In this document: piece by piece, positions 1-6,225 of the stretch
How the letters are laid out: the number at the start of each line of letters is the position of its first letter
How positions within the stretch are numbered: position 1 is the first letter of the stretch
From: Bacteroidota bacterium
GTDB taxonomy: Bacteria; Bacteroidota; Bacteroidia; UKL13-3
Assembly: GCA_947462865.1 (NCBI GenBank)
Contig: CANHRW010000090.1
Location: 1-7,893 of the forward strand
Direction of reading: 5' to 3'
DNA length: 7,893 nt
Notes under the pieces: model-generated
Seen by the model: the letters and a program-made list of their open reading frames with translations, nothing else
The model's database searches: none
Told to the model about the DNA's origin: nothing
Program-made: the position numbers and the translations under genes

Positions 1-108
1 GCCGTTGACAATACTGGTCAATTGAGTGCAACAGGTATGGGTTCAGCAAAAATTACCATTTGTGTAGGAAACATTAAAACAACTGTTAATGTGACGGTGA
101 GTTTTTAA
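1..108 (+). CDS. C-terminal end of an exported protein with a bacterial Ig-like (BIG2-type) domain, partial at 5' side
   Basis: Frame 1 is open from the window edge to a TAA at 106-108, giving 35 residues; the start lies outside. The peptide runs from AVDNTGQLSATGMGSAKITI to NVTVSF. The pattern D-x-x-G-x-L-x-A-x-G-x-G-x-A-x-I-T-(11 residues)-V-x-V-T-V is the last half of a BIG2 Ig-like domain, a beta-sandwich found in large surface or extracellular proteins, often in tandem. The protein stops directly after the last beta strand. It therefore has no T9SS C-terminal sorting domain here, and export must rely on features upstream of the window. The strong terminator 63 bases downstream supports this as the true gene end. 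The family call rests on a short motif, so the overall function of the protein is unknown. Confidence 0.6.
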   Translation, partial: AVDNTGQLSATGMGSAKITICVGNIKTTVNVTVSF

Positions 109-434
109 TTAATAACCCGGAACAAAAATTAAAACCATTTGAACGCTATTCATTGGTTTTAAAATTTAAACAACAAAAAATACTGGCAATGCCAGTATTT
201 TTTGTTTAGAACCGTTTTAAAAATTTAGCGTATAGGTTTGCCCATGATTTATTAATTGATAAGTTTTAAATAAAACAAATACTGTTCTATTTAAGCACAG
301 GTGAGTTGTGCTCATTAAATTCCAAGTATGGTTTAAAGTAATGGCGCTTATTTTACACGCATCAAAATAAAAACCAACGTTTTTAAAACCTAATTTTAGT
401 ATTATTGTCTATAAGTTCAAACCATCAAAACTTT
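109..434. other. Intergenic stretch: terminator, weak promoter candidate and a leader hairpin
   Basis: No convincing gene is present in these 326 bases. They contain the terminator at 172-206. TAGGTTTG at 233-240 matches the Bacteroidota -7 consensus TAnnTTTG, but no TTG element sits at the expected distance upstream. An imperfect hairpin lies at 290-319: GCACA pairs with TGTGC, and TTTAA pairs with TTAAA past a 3-base bulge. If transcription starts near 247, the DUF2147 gene would have a leader of roughly 190 bases carrying that hairpin. I recognise no known riboswitch family here. Confidence 0.45.
172..206 (+). terminator. Rho-independent terminator, perfect 16-bp hairpin
   Basis: The arms 172-187 and 191-206 are exact reverse complements around a 3-base loop (AAT, 188-190). 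The core is TACTGGC/GCCAGTA, flanked by an A-tract on the left and a T-tract on the right. The right arm supplies the U-run for plus-strand transcripts, placing the end of the upstream BIG2 gene here. The A-tract makes the element symmetrical, so it could also stop transcripts coming from the right. There is no minus-strand gene nearby that needs it. Confidence 0.85.
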
Positions 435-896
435 ATGAAAAAAGCAATTTTATTGTTCACACTTTTATTGGGAACCTTTTTAAGTGCTAAGCTTTTAGCT
501 CAGGATTATTCAAGCGATGCCATTATTGGAGTATGGGAATCTGGCTCAGGAAAAGCCAGAGTAAATATTATAAAATCGGGCAACTATTATTATGGTAGAA
601 TAGTATGGTTGCGCGAGCCCAATAACGAAGAGGGCAAGCCAAAAGTAGATAAGAACAACCCTGATGAAAGTAAAAGAACTATACCATTGCTGGGCATGAG
701 AATGCTTGCTGGTTTTGAATTCAAAGGAAATAATGTTTGGGAAGATGGTACTATTTACGACCCAGAGAGTGGCAGTACATACAATTGTACCATTAGTTTA
801 GCAGACAACAATACAATGAACATTCGTGGCTTCATTGGCATTTCGGCTTTTGGCAGAACCGATGTATGGAGACGACTTGAACTGAAGAAAAAATAA
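435..896 (+). CDS. Secreted DUF2147 domain protein
   Basis: This is a 153-residue exported protein of the DUF2147 family. Residues 1-23 form a signal peptide (MKKAILLFTLLLGTFLSAKL, cleavage around LLA-Q). The rest matches the family from start to end: IIGVWESGSGKARVNI near the start, YYYGRIVWL, the Asp-x-x-Asn-Pro-Asp turn, IPLLGMRMLAGFEF, a Trp-Glu-Asp-Gly-x-Ile-Tyr-Asp-Pro-x-Ser-Gly-x-x-Tyr stretch, and IRGFIGISAFGRTDVWRR at the end. The family is a compact periplasmic or secreted beta fold with no established biochemical role. The frame is open upstream to a TTG at 405, but the ATG at 435 begins a standard signal peptide, whereas the TTG start would add ten polar residues, so I chose 435. 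Its stop lies 9 bases from the stop of the converging gene on the other strand. Confidence 0.9.
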   Translation: MKKAILLFTLLLGTFLSAKLLAQDYSSDAIIGVWESGSGKARVNIIKSGNYYYGRIVWLREPNNEEGKPKVDKNNPDESKRTIPLLGMRMLAGFEFKGNNVWEDGTIYDPESGSTYNCTISLADNNTMNIRGFIGISAFGRTDVWRRLELKKK

Positions 897-905
897 TAGC
901 TTCTG

Positions 906-1988
906 TTAAGGAGATACCAAGTTCAAACTGATTTGGAAATACAGCGGATTGGTTATGGTGTTTACCATTTGGTATTTTTCATTTGAACCAATGAGTCTGA
1001 ATTTGTCGCCTTGGTCTATATTGAAGTTGTAATTAATGCGGTATCCTGCTTGCACAGAAAGCCAAATAAAGCCACTCAATGAGCATTCATAAGTTATCCT
1101 AGGTCTTAATTCTGATCGTCTTAATTCTAAATTATCATAGAGGGGAACTGATGCAACTCCTCCTGGGTTACCAATACTGTAACTATTGCCTTCTAACTCG
1201 TATCCTAAAAATAAAAGGTTACGCGTGTTGATGGTTCTTCTAACTGCAAAACGTGCAGGAAACAACGATTCAATTCCCCATTTTCTGTTTTGGAAGGTAT
1301 GGTTAAATAAAATCAATGGAATTACTCCCAAAGCCCCTGGTCTGTAGGTTCTAGATATTCCAAAACCTAATATAGAATAATCGCTCCTTTTTTTCCCAAA
1401 GAAGGCTGCAGCTGTAATTTTTGGTTTTACCAAATAGGAGCCGATATCACTGCTATTGAGATTGTAATCACCATTTGCATCAGCACTGGCAAAAGCCAAA
1501 ATAAAGTACTTTTCGTTGAGTGGCTTAAAAATGGTTGTATTTAAACCTATTGTGGTTAGTCCGTTCTGATGCAATCTGTGAATGACATGATTTTTTCCAT
1601 CGTGGCTTCCCATGTGATAATTGGTTCTCCAATAAGTTGCTCCAAGGTTAATGAGCCATTTTGTATTCGAAAGAATAGGGTAATTGGCAGAAATTCTTAA
1701 TCCAGATGCGTTTAGAATGCTTGCTTGGTTTGAATCTTTTTTTAAATCGTAGGTTTCTGGCCCTTGATAATTAGTCAATTTATGATTGGCTTGTATGTCG
1801 TAGCCTATAGAAATAAGCTTGCTAGGGCTAAGTCCCAATACTTTACTGGTGCAAAATCTTTTAACGCCTGTGGGTTCAACTACTTCAAATTGACTAAAGT
1901 CTATCATTTCTTCTTTAGTGCTGTCTACTTGTGCATGAATAGTTGTTGCAGCAAATATGAAAGTTGACAAGAATAATTTTTTTATCAT
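906..1988 (-). CDS. Predicted outer-membrane beta-barrel protein, DUF6268-like
   Basis: This is a 360-residue exported protein. Residues 1-20 (MIKKLFLSTFIFAATTIHAQ) are a clear signal peptide. A short acidic linker follows, then alternating polar and hydrophobic strands typical of an outer-membrane barrel: KLISIGYDIQANHKL, GLRISANYPIL, WLINLGATYWRTNY, SILGFGISRTYRPGALG, ECSLSGFIWLSVQAGYRINY and a final YFQISLNLVSP. The pattern, length and repeated aromatic strand ends resemble DUF6268, a family of barrel-like proteins of unknown role. I assign this from memory, so the family label is tentative while the barrel call is firmer. The gene lies 164 bases downstream of DUF2490 on the same strand. 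It may have its own promoter, since a near-match TTAATTTG on the minus strand at 2031-2024 would give a leader of about 30 bases. Confidence 0.75.
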   Translation of the reverse strand: MIKKLFLSTFIFAATTIHAQVDSTKEEMIDFSQFEVVEPTGVKRFCTSKVLGLSPSKLISIGYDIQANHKLTNYQGPETYDLKKDSNQASILNASGLRISANYPILSNTKWLINLGATYWRTNYHMGSHDGKNHVIHRLHQNGLTTIGLNTTIFKPLNEKYFILAFASADANGDYNLNSSDIGSYLVKPKITAAAFFGKKRSDYSILGFGISRTYRPGALGVIPLILFNHTFQNRKWGIESLFPARFAVRRTINTRNLLFLGYELEGNSYSIGNPGGVASVPLYDNLELRRSELRPRITYECSLSGFIWLSVQAGYRINYNFNIDQGDKFRLIGSNEKYQMVNTITNPLYFQISLNLVSP

Positions 1989-2057
1989 AAATGTTACTTT
2001 TACCTATTTTATAATTGAATAGCCAAATTAATGGTTTAATTTAATATTGTAACATTT
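1989..2057 (-). promoter_or_regulatory. Leader of the DUF6268-like gene, bounded by a 9-bp inverted repeat
   Basis: AAATGTTAC at 1989-1997 touches the start codon (CAT on the plus strand, 1986-1988). Its exact reverse complement GTAACATTT lies at 2049-2057. Between them, read on the minus strand, is TTAATTTG (2031-2024), which matches TAnnTTTG at all but one fixed position. The arms could be half-sites for a regulator, or in a longer transcript could pair and hide the start codon. This is a pattern observation; no regulator is implied by the sequence. Confidence 0.25.
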
Positions 2058-2152
2058 TTCAAAGAAAACGATTAGACATAGAATAAATCATTCCATTTTT
2101 ACTCGGTTCTATAGCTACAATTCCCTAAAAAAAATGTGTTGTTTGCTAGGTT

Positions 2153-2869
2153 TCAATTGTCTTGCAAATTAGTTTCTATGGGTTTTCTAGAAGCGTACCT
2201 TCCAAATAACTCAAAGAAATAACCTATTTGTATAAAGTCTCTTCCGGTTTCATCATTTATTTTGTAGTCAAATTGGTGCAAATAGCCTATTTGTAGGGTT
2301 GTACTTTTACTAGGCTTGTAATTGAAAGCAAACAATAACCTGTTTCTTTCAAAATAAGGTTCATTGTCTGTAAAAAATAATTCATTACTTGTGCTCATTT
2401 GAAATGGCTTGTAACCATTTACATCCTTTCCAAATGAATAGGATACACCAACTCTGTATCTGAACCTATTCCTGTACCCATTGCTGGTAAATCTTCCCTC
2501 TGCCCTGTAGCGTTGTTCTAGTTTAAATTTACCAATTGATTGATTGATCAAAACCTGTGGCCAAAGTCTAAACTCATTGTTGTTTTTTGGTAAAACAAAA
2601 TCTCCACCCTCTTTATAGGTTTGGTAGCTTCCCGTTCCAATAGTTAGTGTTAGGTTCTCATGGGCTTTATAGTTGAGACCAGCTTTATACTCGTAATAAT
2701 GAAACTGGTCATAAAATCTTAATGAGCGTAATTGTGCTTCGGCAAAACCACTCCATTTTTTATTGTAGTTGTATTTCAAATTGAGTATATTCCAACTACC
2801 CAAATCAATGTTTTGCGCAAGTGTTACAAATGGCATAAGGCATATTAAGCCAACCCAATATATCTTCAT
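2153..2869 (-). CDS. DUF2490 family outer-membrane beta-barrel protein
   Basis: This is a 238-residue exported protein. The signal peptide covers residues 1-18 (MKIYWVGLICLMPFVTLA, then Q). The mature part matches DUF2490: an opening LGSWNILNLKYNYNKKWSGF strand pair, AEAQLRSLRFYDQFHYYEYK, the central NEFRLWPQVLINQS segment, then KLEQRYRAEGRF and RNRFRYRVGVSYSFG, with a FELFGRY strand near the C-terminus. Members are predicted outer-membrane barrels of unknown function, usually 200-250 residues. The start codon lies inside the end of the TerC gene (ATGA overlap), so the two are almost certainly one transcript and translationally coupled. Coupling to a TerC protein hints at an envelope or metal-related role, but this is inference only. 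Confidence 0.85.
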   Translation of the reverse strand: MKIYWVGLICLMPFVTLAQNIDLGSWNILNLKYNYNKKWSGFAEAQLRSLRFYDQFHYYEYKAGLNYKAHENLTLTIGTGSYQTYKEGGDFVLPKNNNEFRLWPQVLINQSIGKFKLEQRYRAEGRFTSNGYRNRFRYRVGVSYSFGKDVNGYKPFQMSTSNELFFTDNEPYFERNRLLFAFNYKPSKSTTLQIGYLHQFDYKINDETGRDFIQIGYFFELFGRYASRKPIETNLQDN

Positions 2870-3558
2870 TTCTTATGGACTGTTTTCATTTGAATAATAT
2901 CAACCAAAAAAGCAAAAGCCATAGAAAAATAAATATATCCTTTTGGTATTTCAAAATGTAGCCCCTCGGCTAATAATGCCACACCAATCATCATTAAAAA
3001 ACAAAGTGCTAAGATTTTAAAAGAAGGGTGCTTGGTTATAAATTGGCTTATGGGCTTGGCAGCAAGTAAAACGATAACAACTGTAACAATGACTGCTGTA
3101 TACATCACCCATAGTTCTTTTACCATACCAACGGCAGTAATAATGGAATCTATAGAAAATACGAGGTCTAAAAGAATTACCTCTAATAACATTTTCTTAA
3201 AGCTAATTTTTTGGGGAATCTTAGGGCTATCTATCATTGCAATTTCAGATTTATGATAGATTTCTTTGGTGCTTTTATAAATAAGAAATAAGCCTCCAAT
3301 AATTAAAATAATTCCTTTACCTGAAAATTTAATTTCATATACTGAAAACAAATTTTGGTCTAATTGTAAAATCCATGAAATAAAAGCTAACAGACATAAC
3401 CTCATTAGCATTGCCAAACCAATTCCCCAGTACCTTAATTGATCTCTTTGGTTTTCTGGTAACTTATCTGACAAAATAGAAATGAAAATGATATTGTCTA
3501 TGCCCAGAATGACTTCAAGGGCTATCAAAGAAAGTAAGGGAATGATTGCTGCTGTCAT
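2866..3558 (-). CDS. TerC family integral membrane protein (YgdQ/YoaE-like), probable metal ion exporter
   Basis: This is a 230-residue inner-membrane protein with about seven hydrophobic segments. Two family signatures are intact. The first is LEVILGIDNIIFISIL (residues 14-29, with E15, D21 and N22). The second is the inverted-repeat counterpart LLDLVFSIDSIITAVG (residues 129-144, with D131, S135, D137 and S138). The C-terminal HPSFKILALCFLMMIGVALL and EGLHFEIPKGYIYFSMAF blocks are also typical. TerC proteins are named for tellurite resistance, but characterised members such as Alx and MeeF/MeeY export manganese, with the conserved acidic residues in the membrane core. Lacking neighbouring ter genes, this copy is more likely a housekeeping metal exporter than a tellurite-resistance gene, so I give no symbol. 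It is the first gene of the pair with DUF2490. I saw no yybP-ykoY manganese riboswitch in the 185 bases upstream. Confidence 0.93.
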   Translation of the reverse strand: MTAAIIPLLSLIALEVILGIDNIIFISILSDKLPENQRDQLRYWGIGLAMLMRLCLLAFISWILQLDQNLFSVYEIKFSGKGIILIIGGLFLIYKSTKEIYHKSEIAMIDSPKIPQKISFKKMLLEVILLDLVFSIDSIITAVGMVKELWVMYTAVIVTVVIVLLAAKPISQFITKHPSFKILALCFLMMIGVALLAEGLHFEIPKGYIYFSMAFAFLVDIIQMKTVHKK

Positions 3559-3674
3559 TTTTTTGATCCTATTTTTAAATTTTCTTTACAATGAACGTTT
3601 ATTAAGGGTATATTTTTCTATTTTTAATAAGTATTACGCAGAAAATATTCATTTACTGTTCAAGATAATATCAC

Positions 3675-3702
3675 TTGACTTATTTTGTTTGTTGTATTTT
3701 TG
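3675..3702 (+). promoter_or_regulatory. Bacteroidota-type promoter for the T9SS propeller gene
   Basis: TATTTTTG at 3695-3702 matches the -7 consensus TAnnTTTG exactly. A TTG at 3675-3677 lies 17 bases upstream, close to the usual spacing for the -33 element. The start codon follows 41 bases downstream, which gives a leader of about 30-35 bases. The element sits in the 185-base divergent region between TerC and the propeller gene. I found no comparable promoter for TerC on the other strand. Confidence 0.5.
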
Positions 3703-3743
3703 TTGCTGTTGCATCTCACTAAAATAATACTTTTTGAATATTT

Positions 3744-5456
3744 ATGGTTTCTGCTAAACATATCTACATTTTATTGTTTAACCTTTTTGTGTTCAATAAT
3801 ATTCATGCGCAATCTGGGCAATTAGATGTCAATTTTAATTCGATAGATAATTCAGATACATCATCAATGGGCGCCAGGCCAAGTTTTGTCTCCACTATCT
3901 CAGAACAATCGGACAAGATGTTAATTATTGCGGGTAATTTTATGCAATACAACGGAGTTCCAAGAGACCGTGTTGCACGCATTTACCCAGATGGCAGTTT
4001 GGATACAGGGTTTTACCCAAGAATTCCTGATAACTGGTATTTATTCAGTTCAGCCATACAAGAAGATGGTAAAATTTTAATTGGTGGCGCTTCTCCTACT
4101 TTGTTCAGGCTTACTCCAGATGGAGCGCTTGATTCAAGTTTTTCGCCAGGTATAGCAAATTTGGGCTGGGTAACTTCTATACAAATTCAACCAGATCAAA
4201 AAATTCTCATTGCGGATGGTTCTGATGTATATAGGTTAATGCCAAATGGAGATAGAGATACCAGTTTTCAATCAAGCATATCAGGAGCCAAAAAGGCCAT
4301 TCTTCAGCCGGATGGACGAATTCTAATTTGCGGAAGTTTAGACGATGGATTTACTTCAAAAAGATTGAGTGTGAGAAGGCTTTTAGCCAATGGGTCAATT
4401 GATACAACTTTCAAGTTTCCTGGGGAAGCTAATTGGGAGTTTGGCGACATCAAATTACAAAAAGACGGCAAGTTAATTGTTGTTGGAGGCTTTACTTCAA
4501 TCAATGGCGTTGAACGAAGTAGAATTGCACGATTGCATACAAATGGATCAGTTGATTTAAGTTTCAATCCTTCATACATTAACAACTCAATTATTACAAC
4601 TGAAATCCAAAAAGATGGGAAAATTCTGTGTGGAGGATATTTCACCAATGTAAATGGAGAATGGGTAAGTAAACTGGCCCGTTTGAATACCGATGGTTCA
4701 ACAGATCTATCATTCAATTCAGGTGCCGGCGCTAATGCAGAAGTGTACGATATTCATATCCAATCTGATGACAAAACAATCATTTGTGGAGAGTTTACTG
4801 CTTTCAACAAAATCAACAAAAACAGAATAGCACGTATTTACAATTCAATAGGTTGTGCCTACGATTCCAGTGCATTTGATACACTTGTTTGCAAAAGTTA
4901 TTTATGGCCAATTACAAATGAAACATATACCCAATCAGGCGTGTATGTAAAAACTTACCAAAATCGTTTCAATTGCGATTCAATATATGTGCTCTATTTA
5001 ACTGTAAATACTTTCAATAAAAACATCACCATTCAAGACAATGAATTGGTGGCAAGTGACGCAACTGCAAAGTATCAATGGATCAACTGCAATACCAATG
5101 AAACCATAGCAGATGCTCACCAACAAAGGTTTAAACCAACTACTACTGGTAGGTATGCTGTTATTTTAAGTAATCTAGAAGGCCAATGCGTTGATACAAG
5201 CAATTGTATCCAATTTGAAACGCTAGGAATGACTCAACTACAAAAAAATAATATCAAGATTTATCCAGTTCCAACCCAAAATGAATTGAATGTAACATTG
5301 TGTTATCCTAGTCATTTATGGCTGTATTCAATTGAAGGAAAACTTTTGGCTGCGTGGCCATCAGCTTCAAGTTTTACCCTAGATCTTTCAGTTTTTCCAG
5401 CAGGTCTTTATTTTTTAAGAACCGAAACTGGAGCAATTAAAATATTGAAAGAATAA
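3744..5456 (+). CDS. T9SS-secreted delta-60 repeat (DUF5122) beta-propeller protein
   Basis: This is a 570-residue extracellular protein. Residues 1-22 are the signal peptide (cleaved after NIHA). Residues about 45-368 hold seven copies of a delta-60-type repeat. Each has a D-G-K-I-L-I-x-G-G strand (near 57, 108, 151, 189, 241, 291 and 343), and most have an I-A-R-L-x-x-D-G-S-x-D-x-S-F turn (near 77, 120, 163, 211, 261 and 311). This suggests a seven-bladed propeller. Residues 377-423 form a small Cys-Asp-Ser module (VCKSYLWP, TYTQSGVYVKT, CDSIYVLYLTV) frequent in Bacteroidota surface proteins. Residues about 425-490 look Ig- or PKD-like (KYQWINCN, GRYAVILSN). Residues 502-570 are a type A T9SS sorting domain: IYPVPTQNELNV, then GLYFLRTETGAIKILKE. 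The protein is therefore sent across the outer membrane and released or anchored. Its ligand is unknown. Confidence 0.92.
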   Translation: MVSAKHIYILLFNLFVFNNIHAQSGQLDVNFNSIDNSDTSSMGARPSFVSTISEQSDKMLIIAGNFMQYNGVPRDRVARIYPDGSLDTGFYPRIPDNWYLFSSAIQEDGKILIGGASPTLFRLTPDGALDSSFSPGIANLGWVTSIQIQPDQKILIADGSDVYRLMPNGDRDTSFQSSISGAKKAILQPDGRILICGSLDDGFTSKRLSVRRLLANGSIDTTFKFPGEANWEFGDIKLQKDGKLIVVGGFTSINGVERSRIARLHTNGSVDLSFNPSYINNSIITTEIQKDGKILCGGYFTNVNGEWVSKLARLNTDGSTDLSFNSGAGANAEVYDIHIQSDDKTIICGEFTAFNKINKNRIARIYNSIGCAYDSSAFDTLVCKSYLWPITNETYTQSGVYVKTYQNRFNCDSIYVLYLTVNTFNKNITIQDNELVASDATAKYQWINCNTNETIADAHQQRFKPTTTGRYAVILSNLEGQCVDTSNCIQFETLGMTQLQKNNIKIYPVPTQNELNVTLCYPSHLWLYSIEGKLLAAWPSASSFTLDLSVFPAGLYFLRTETGAIKILKE

Positions 5457-5512
5457 ATGGTTTTTTGATGGGTTGGGGAATGAATCTGTTTGCGTAATTG
5501 AATGAGCTGCTT

Positions 5513-5851
5513 TTATTTTTTCCAAATAGTTTTAATAAAAGTAGCAGTCGAAAATTCCTTTCCATTAATTTGGGTATTTCCTGAAATTCCACCTAAATAA
5601 CCCCAATTTTTGCAGTCCGCACCAATTACTTCAGTGCTCATATCGGCGCCACAAGTTCCAGGGTCAAGCGTGTAAACAGTATCACCATTAAAAAAAAACT
5701 TATCAATTTGGGCATTGCTACAAAAGGATGCTTTTTTGAAGGCATTGATTTTATGATCCAAACAGTTTGTGATTGCATTATCAATGTTTGTTTTGCTGCA
5801 ACTGATTAAAGTAGTTACAAGAATAAATACTGTGGGTGGTTTTATAATCAT
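5513..5851 (-). CDS. Small Cys-containing lipoprotein of unknown function
   Basis: This is a 112-residue predicted lipoprotein. The N-terminal segment MIIKPPTVFILVTTLISC ends in a good lipobox, L15-I16-S17-C18, so C18 is expected to be lipidated. The mature part has four further cysteines (C30, C44, C67, C80), which could form two disulfides. It also has a compact core: DTVYTLDPGTCGAD, VIGADC and YLGGISGNTQINGKEF, ending in FIKTIWKK. The layout reminds me of small Bacteroidota lipoproteins such as DUF6970, but I cannot confirm this, and no function should be inferred. The gene converges on the propeller gene with 56 bases between stops and no evident terminator hairpin there. There is no strong promoter upstream; TAGTTTAA on the minus strand around 5870 is a weak candidate. 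Confidence 0.75.
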   Translation of the reverse strand: MIIKPPTVFILVTTLISCSKTNIDNAITNCLDHKINAFKKASFCSNAQIDKFFFNGDTVYTLDPGTCGADMSTEVIGADCKNWGYLGGISGNTQINGKEFSTATFIKTIWKK

Positions 5852-6225
5852 GAGTTTATTTACTTCAATTTAAACTAATTGTAACCATAAATTCAATAGC
5901 AACTTCTACTAGGTTTATTTCTTAAAATAGATTTTAATCAATGAGGTTTTATTACAACAAGCTATAGAATTGTTTTTATTGATAGTTATATTCTCATAAG
6001 CAGTGTCAAGCTACTGCTAAAAACCTTTCCTGTTCAACAGATAAAATTTGTTAAGCTGAAATTTTAAATACTTAAACTTGATTGATTCTATGTATTTGGC
6101 CCTAATCCTTTCTACTTGAAGAGCTTATGAAAATATTTCTCATAAAAGGATGATAAAATACGTATAAAAAAAACCTTTTTGGTGCCAAGTAGTTTAAACA
6201 GTATTAAATTTGAACCAATTTTACG
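5852..6225. other. 374-base intergenic stretch with weak hairpins and one promoter
   Basis: No gene of credible length is visible on either strand. The stretch contains AGCAGT (5999-6004) facing ACTGCT (6013-6018) across an 8-base loop. It also has TTATGA/TCATAA arms at 6125-6145, and a 9-base direct repeat TTCTCATAA at 5991-5999 and 6137-6145. None is followed by a T-run that would make a terminator. The right end carries the promoter at 6178-6212. The remaining AT-rich sequence shows no RNA gene that I recognise. A small regulatory RNA cannot be ruled out. Confidence 0.4.
6178..6212 (+). promoter_or_regulatory. Probable Bacteroidota-type promoter for the small protein and RND pump unit
   Basis: TAAATTTG at 6205-6212 is an exact TAnnTTTG -7 element. 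TTTG at 6178-6181 could serve as the -33 element, although the 23-base spacer is a little long. Transcription would begin around 6217-6220, only about 6-9 bases before the TTG start codon at 6226, so the transcript would be almost leaderless. Location and consensus fit support it; the long spacer lowers confidence. Confidence 0.4.

Noticed and set aside
341..370. Nine-codon open frame (MALILHASK) in the leader of the DUF2147 gene
   Set aside because: It is too short and has no regulatory arrangement such as a following attenuator, so chance is sufficient.
405..434. TTG at 405 as the start of the DUF2147 gene
   Set aside because: It adds ten polar residues before an otherwise standard signal peptide that begins at the ATG at 435.
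1764..1967. 67-codon open frame on the plus strand
   Set aside because: It lies wholly antisense to the DUF6268-like gene, has no recognisable domain, and the opposite frame has a clear signal peptide.
3032..3256. 74-codon open frame on the plus strand
   Set aside because: It is antisense to the TerC gene, whose motifs are intact over this stretch.
2866..3558. Tellurite-resistance operon
   Set aside because: No terB, terD, terE or terZ-like genes are nearby; a lone TerC-family protein is better read as a metal exporter.
3482..3727. 81-codon hydrophobic open frame on the plus strand running into the divergent intergenic region
   Set aside because: Its 5' third is antisense to TerC, and the rest reads through AT-rich promoter sequence that gives Phe/Leu/Ile-rich peptide in any frame; it also overlaps the promoter of the next gene.
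3559..3743. Manganese (yybP-ykoY) riboswitch upstream of the TerC gene
   Set aside because: The conserved G-rich core and paired loops of that riboswitch are not visible on the minus strand, and little space is left beside the divergent promoter.
4304..4717. 137-codon open frame on the minus strand
   Set aside because: It mirrors the repeated propeller blades on the other strand; the regular repeats keep the opposite strand open.
6127..6153. Eight-codon open frame (MKIFLIKG) upstream of the pump unit
   Set aside because: It lies before the predicted promoter, overlaps a hairpin, and shows no sign of translation.
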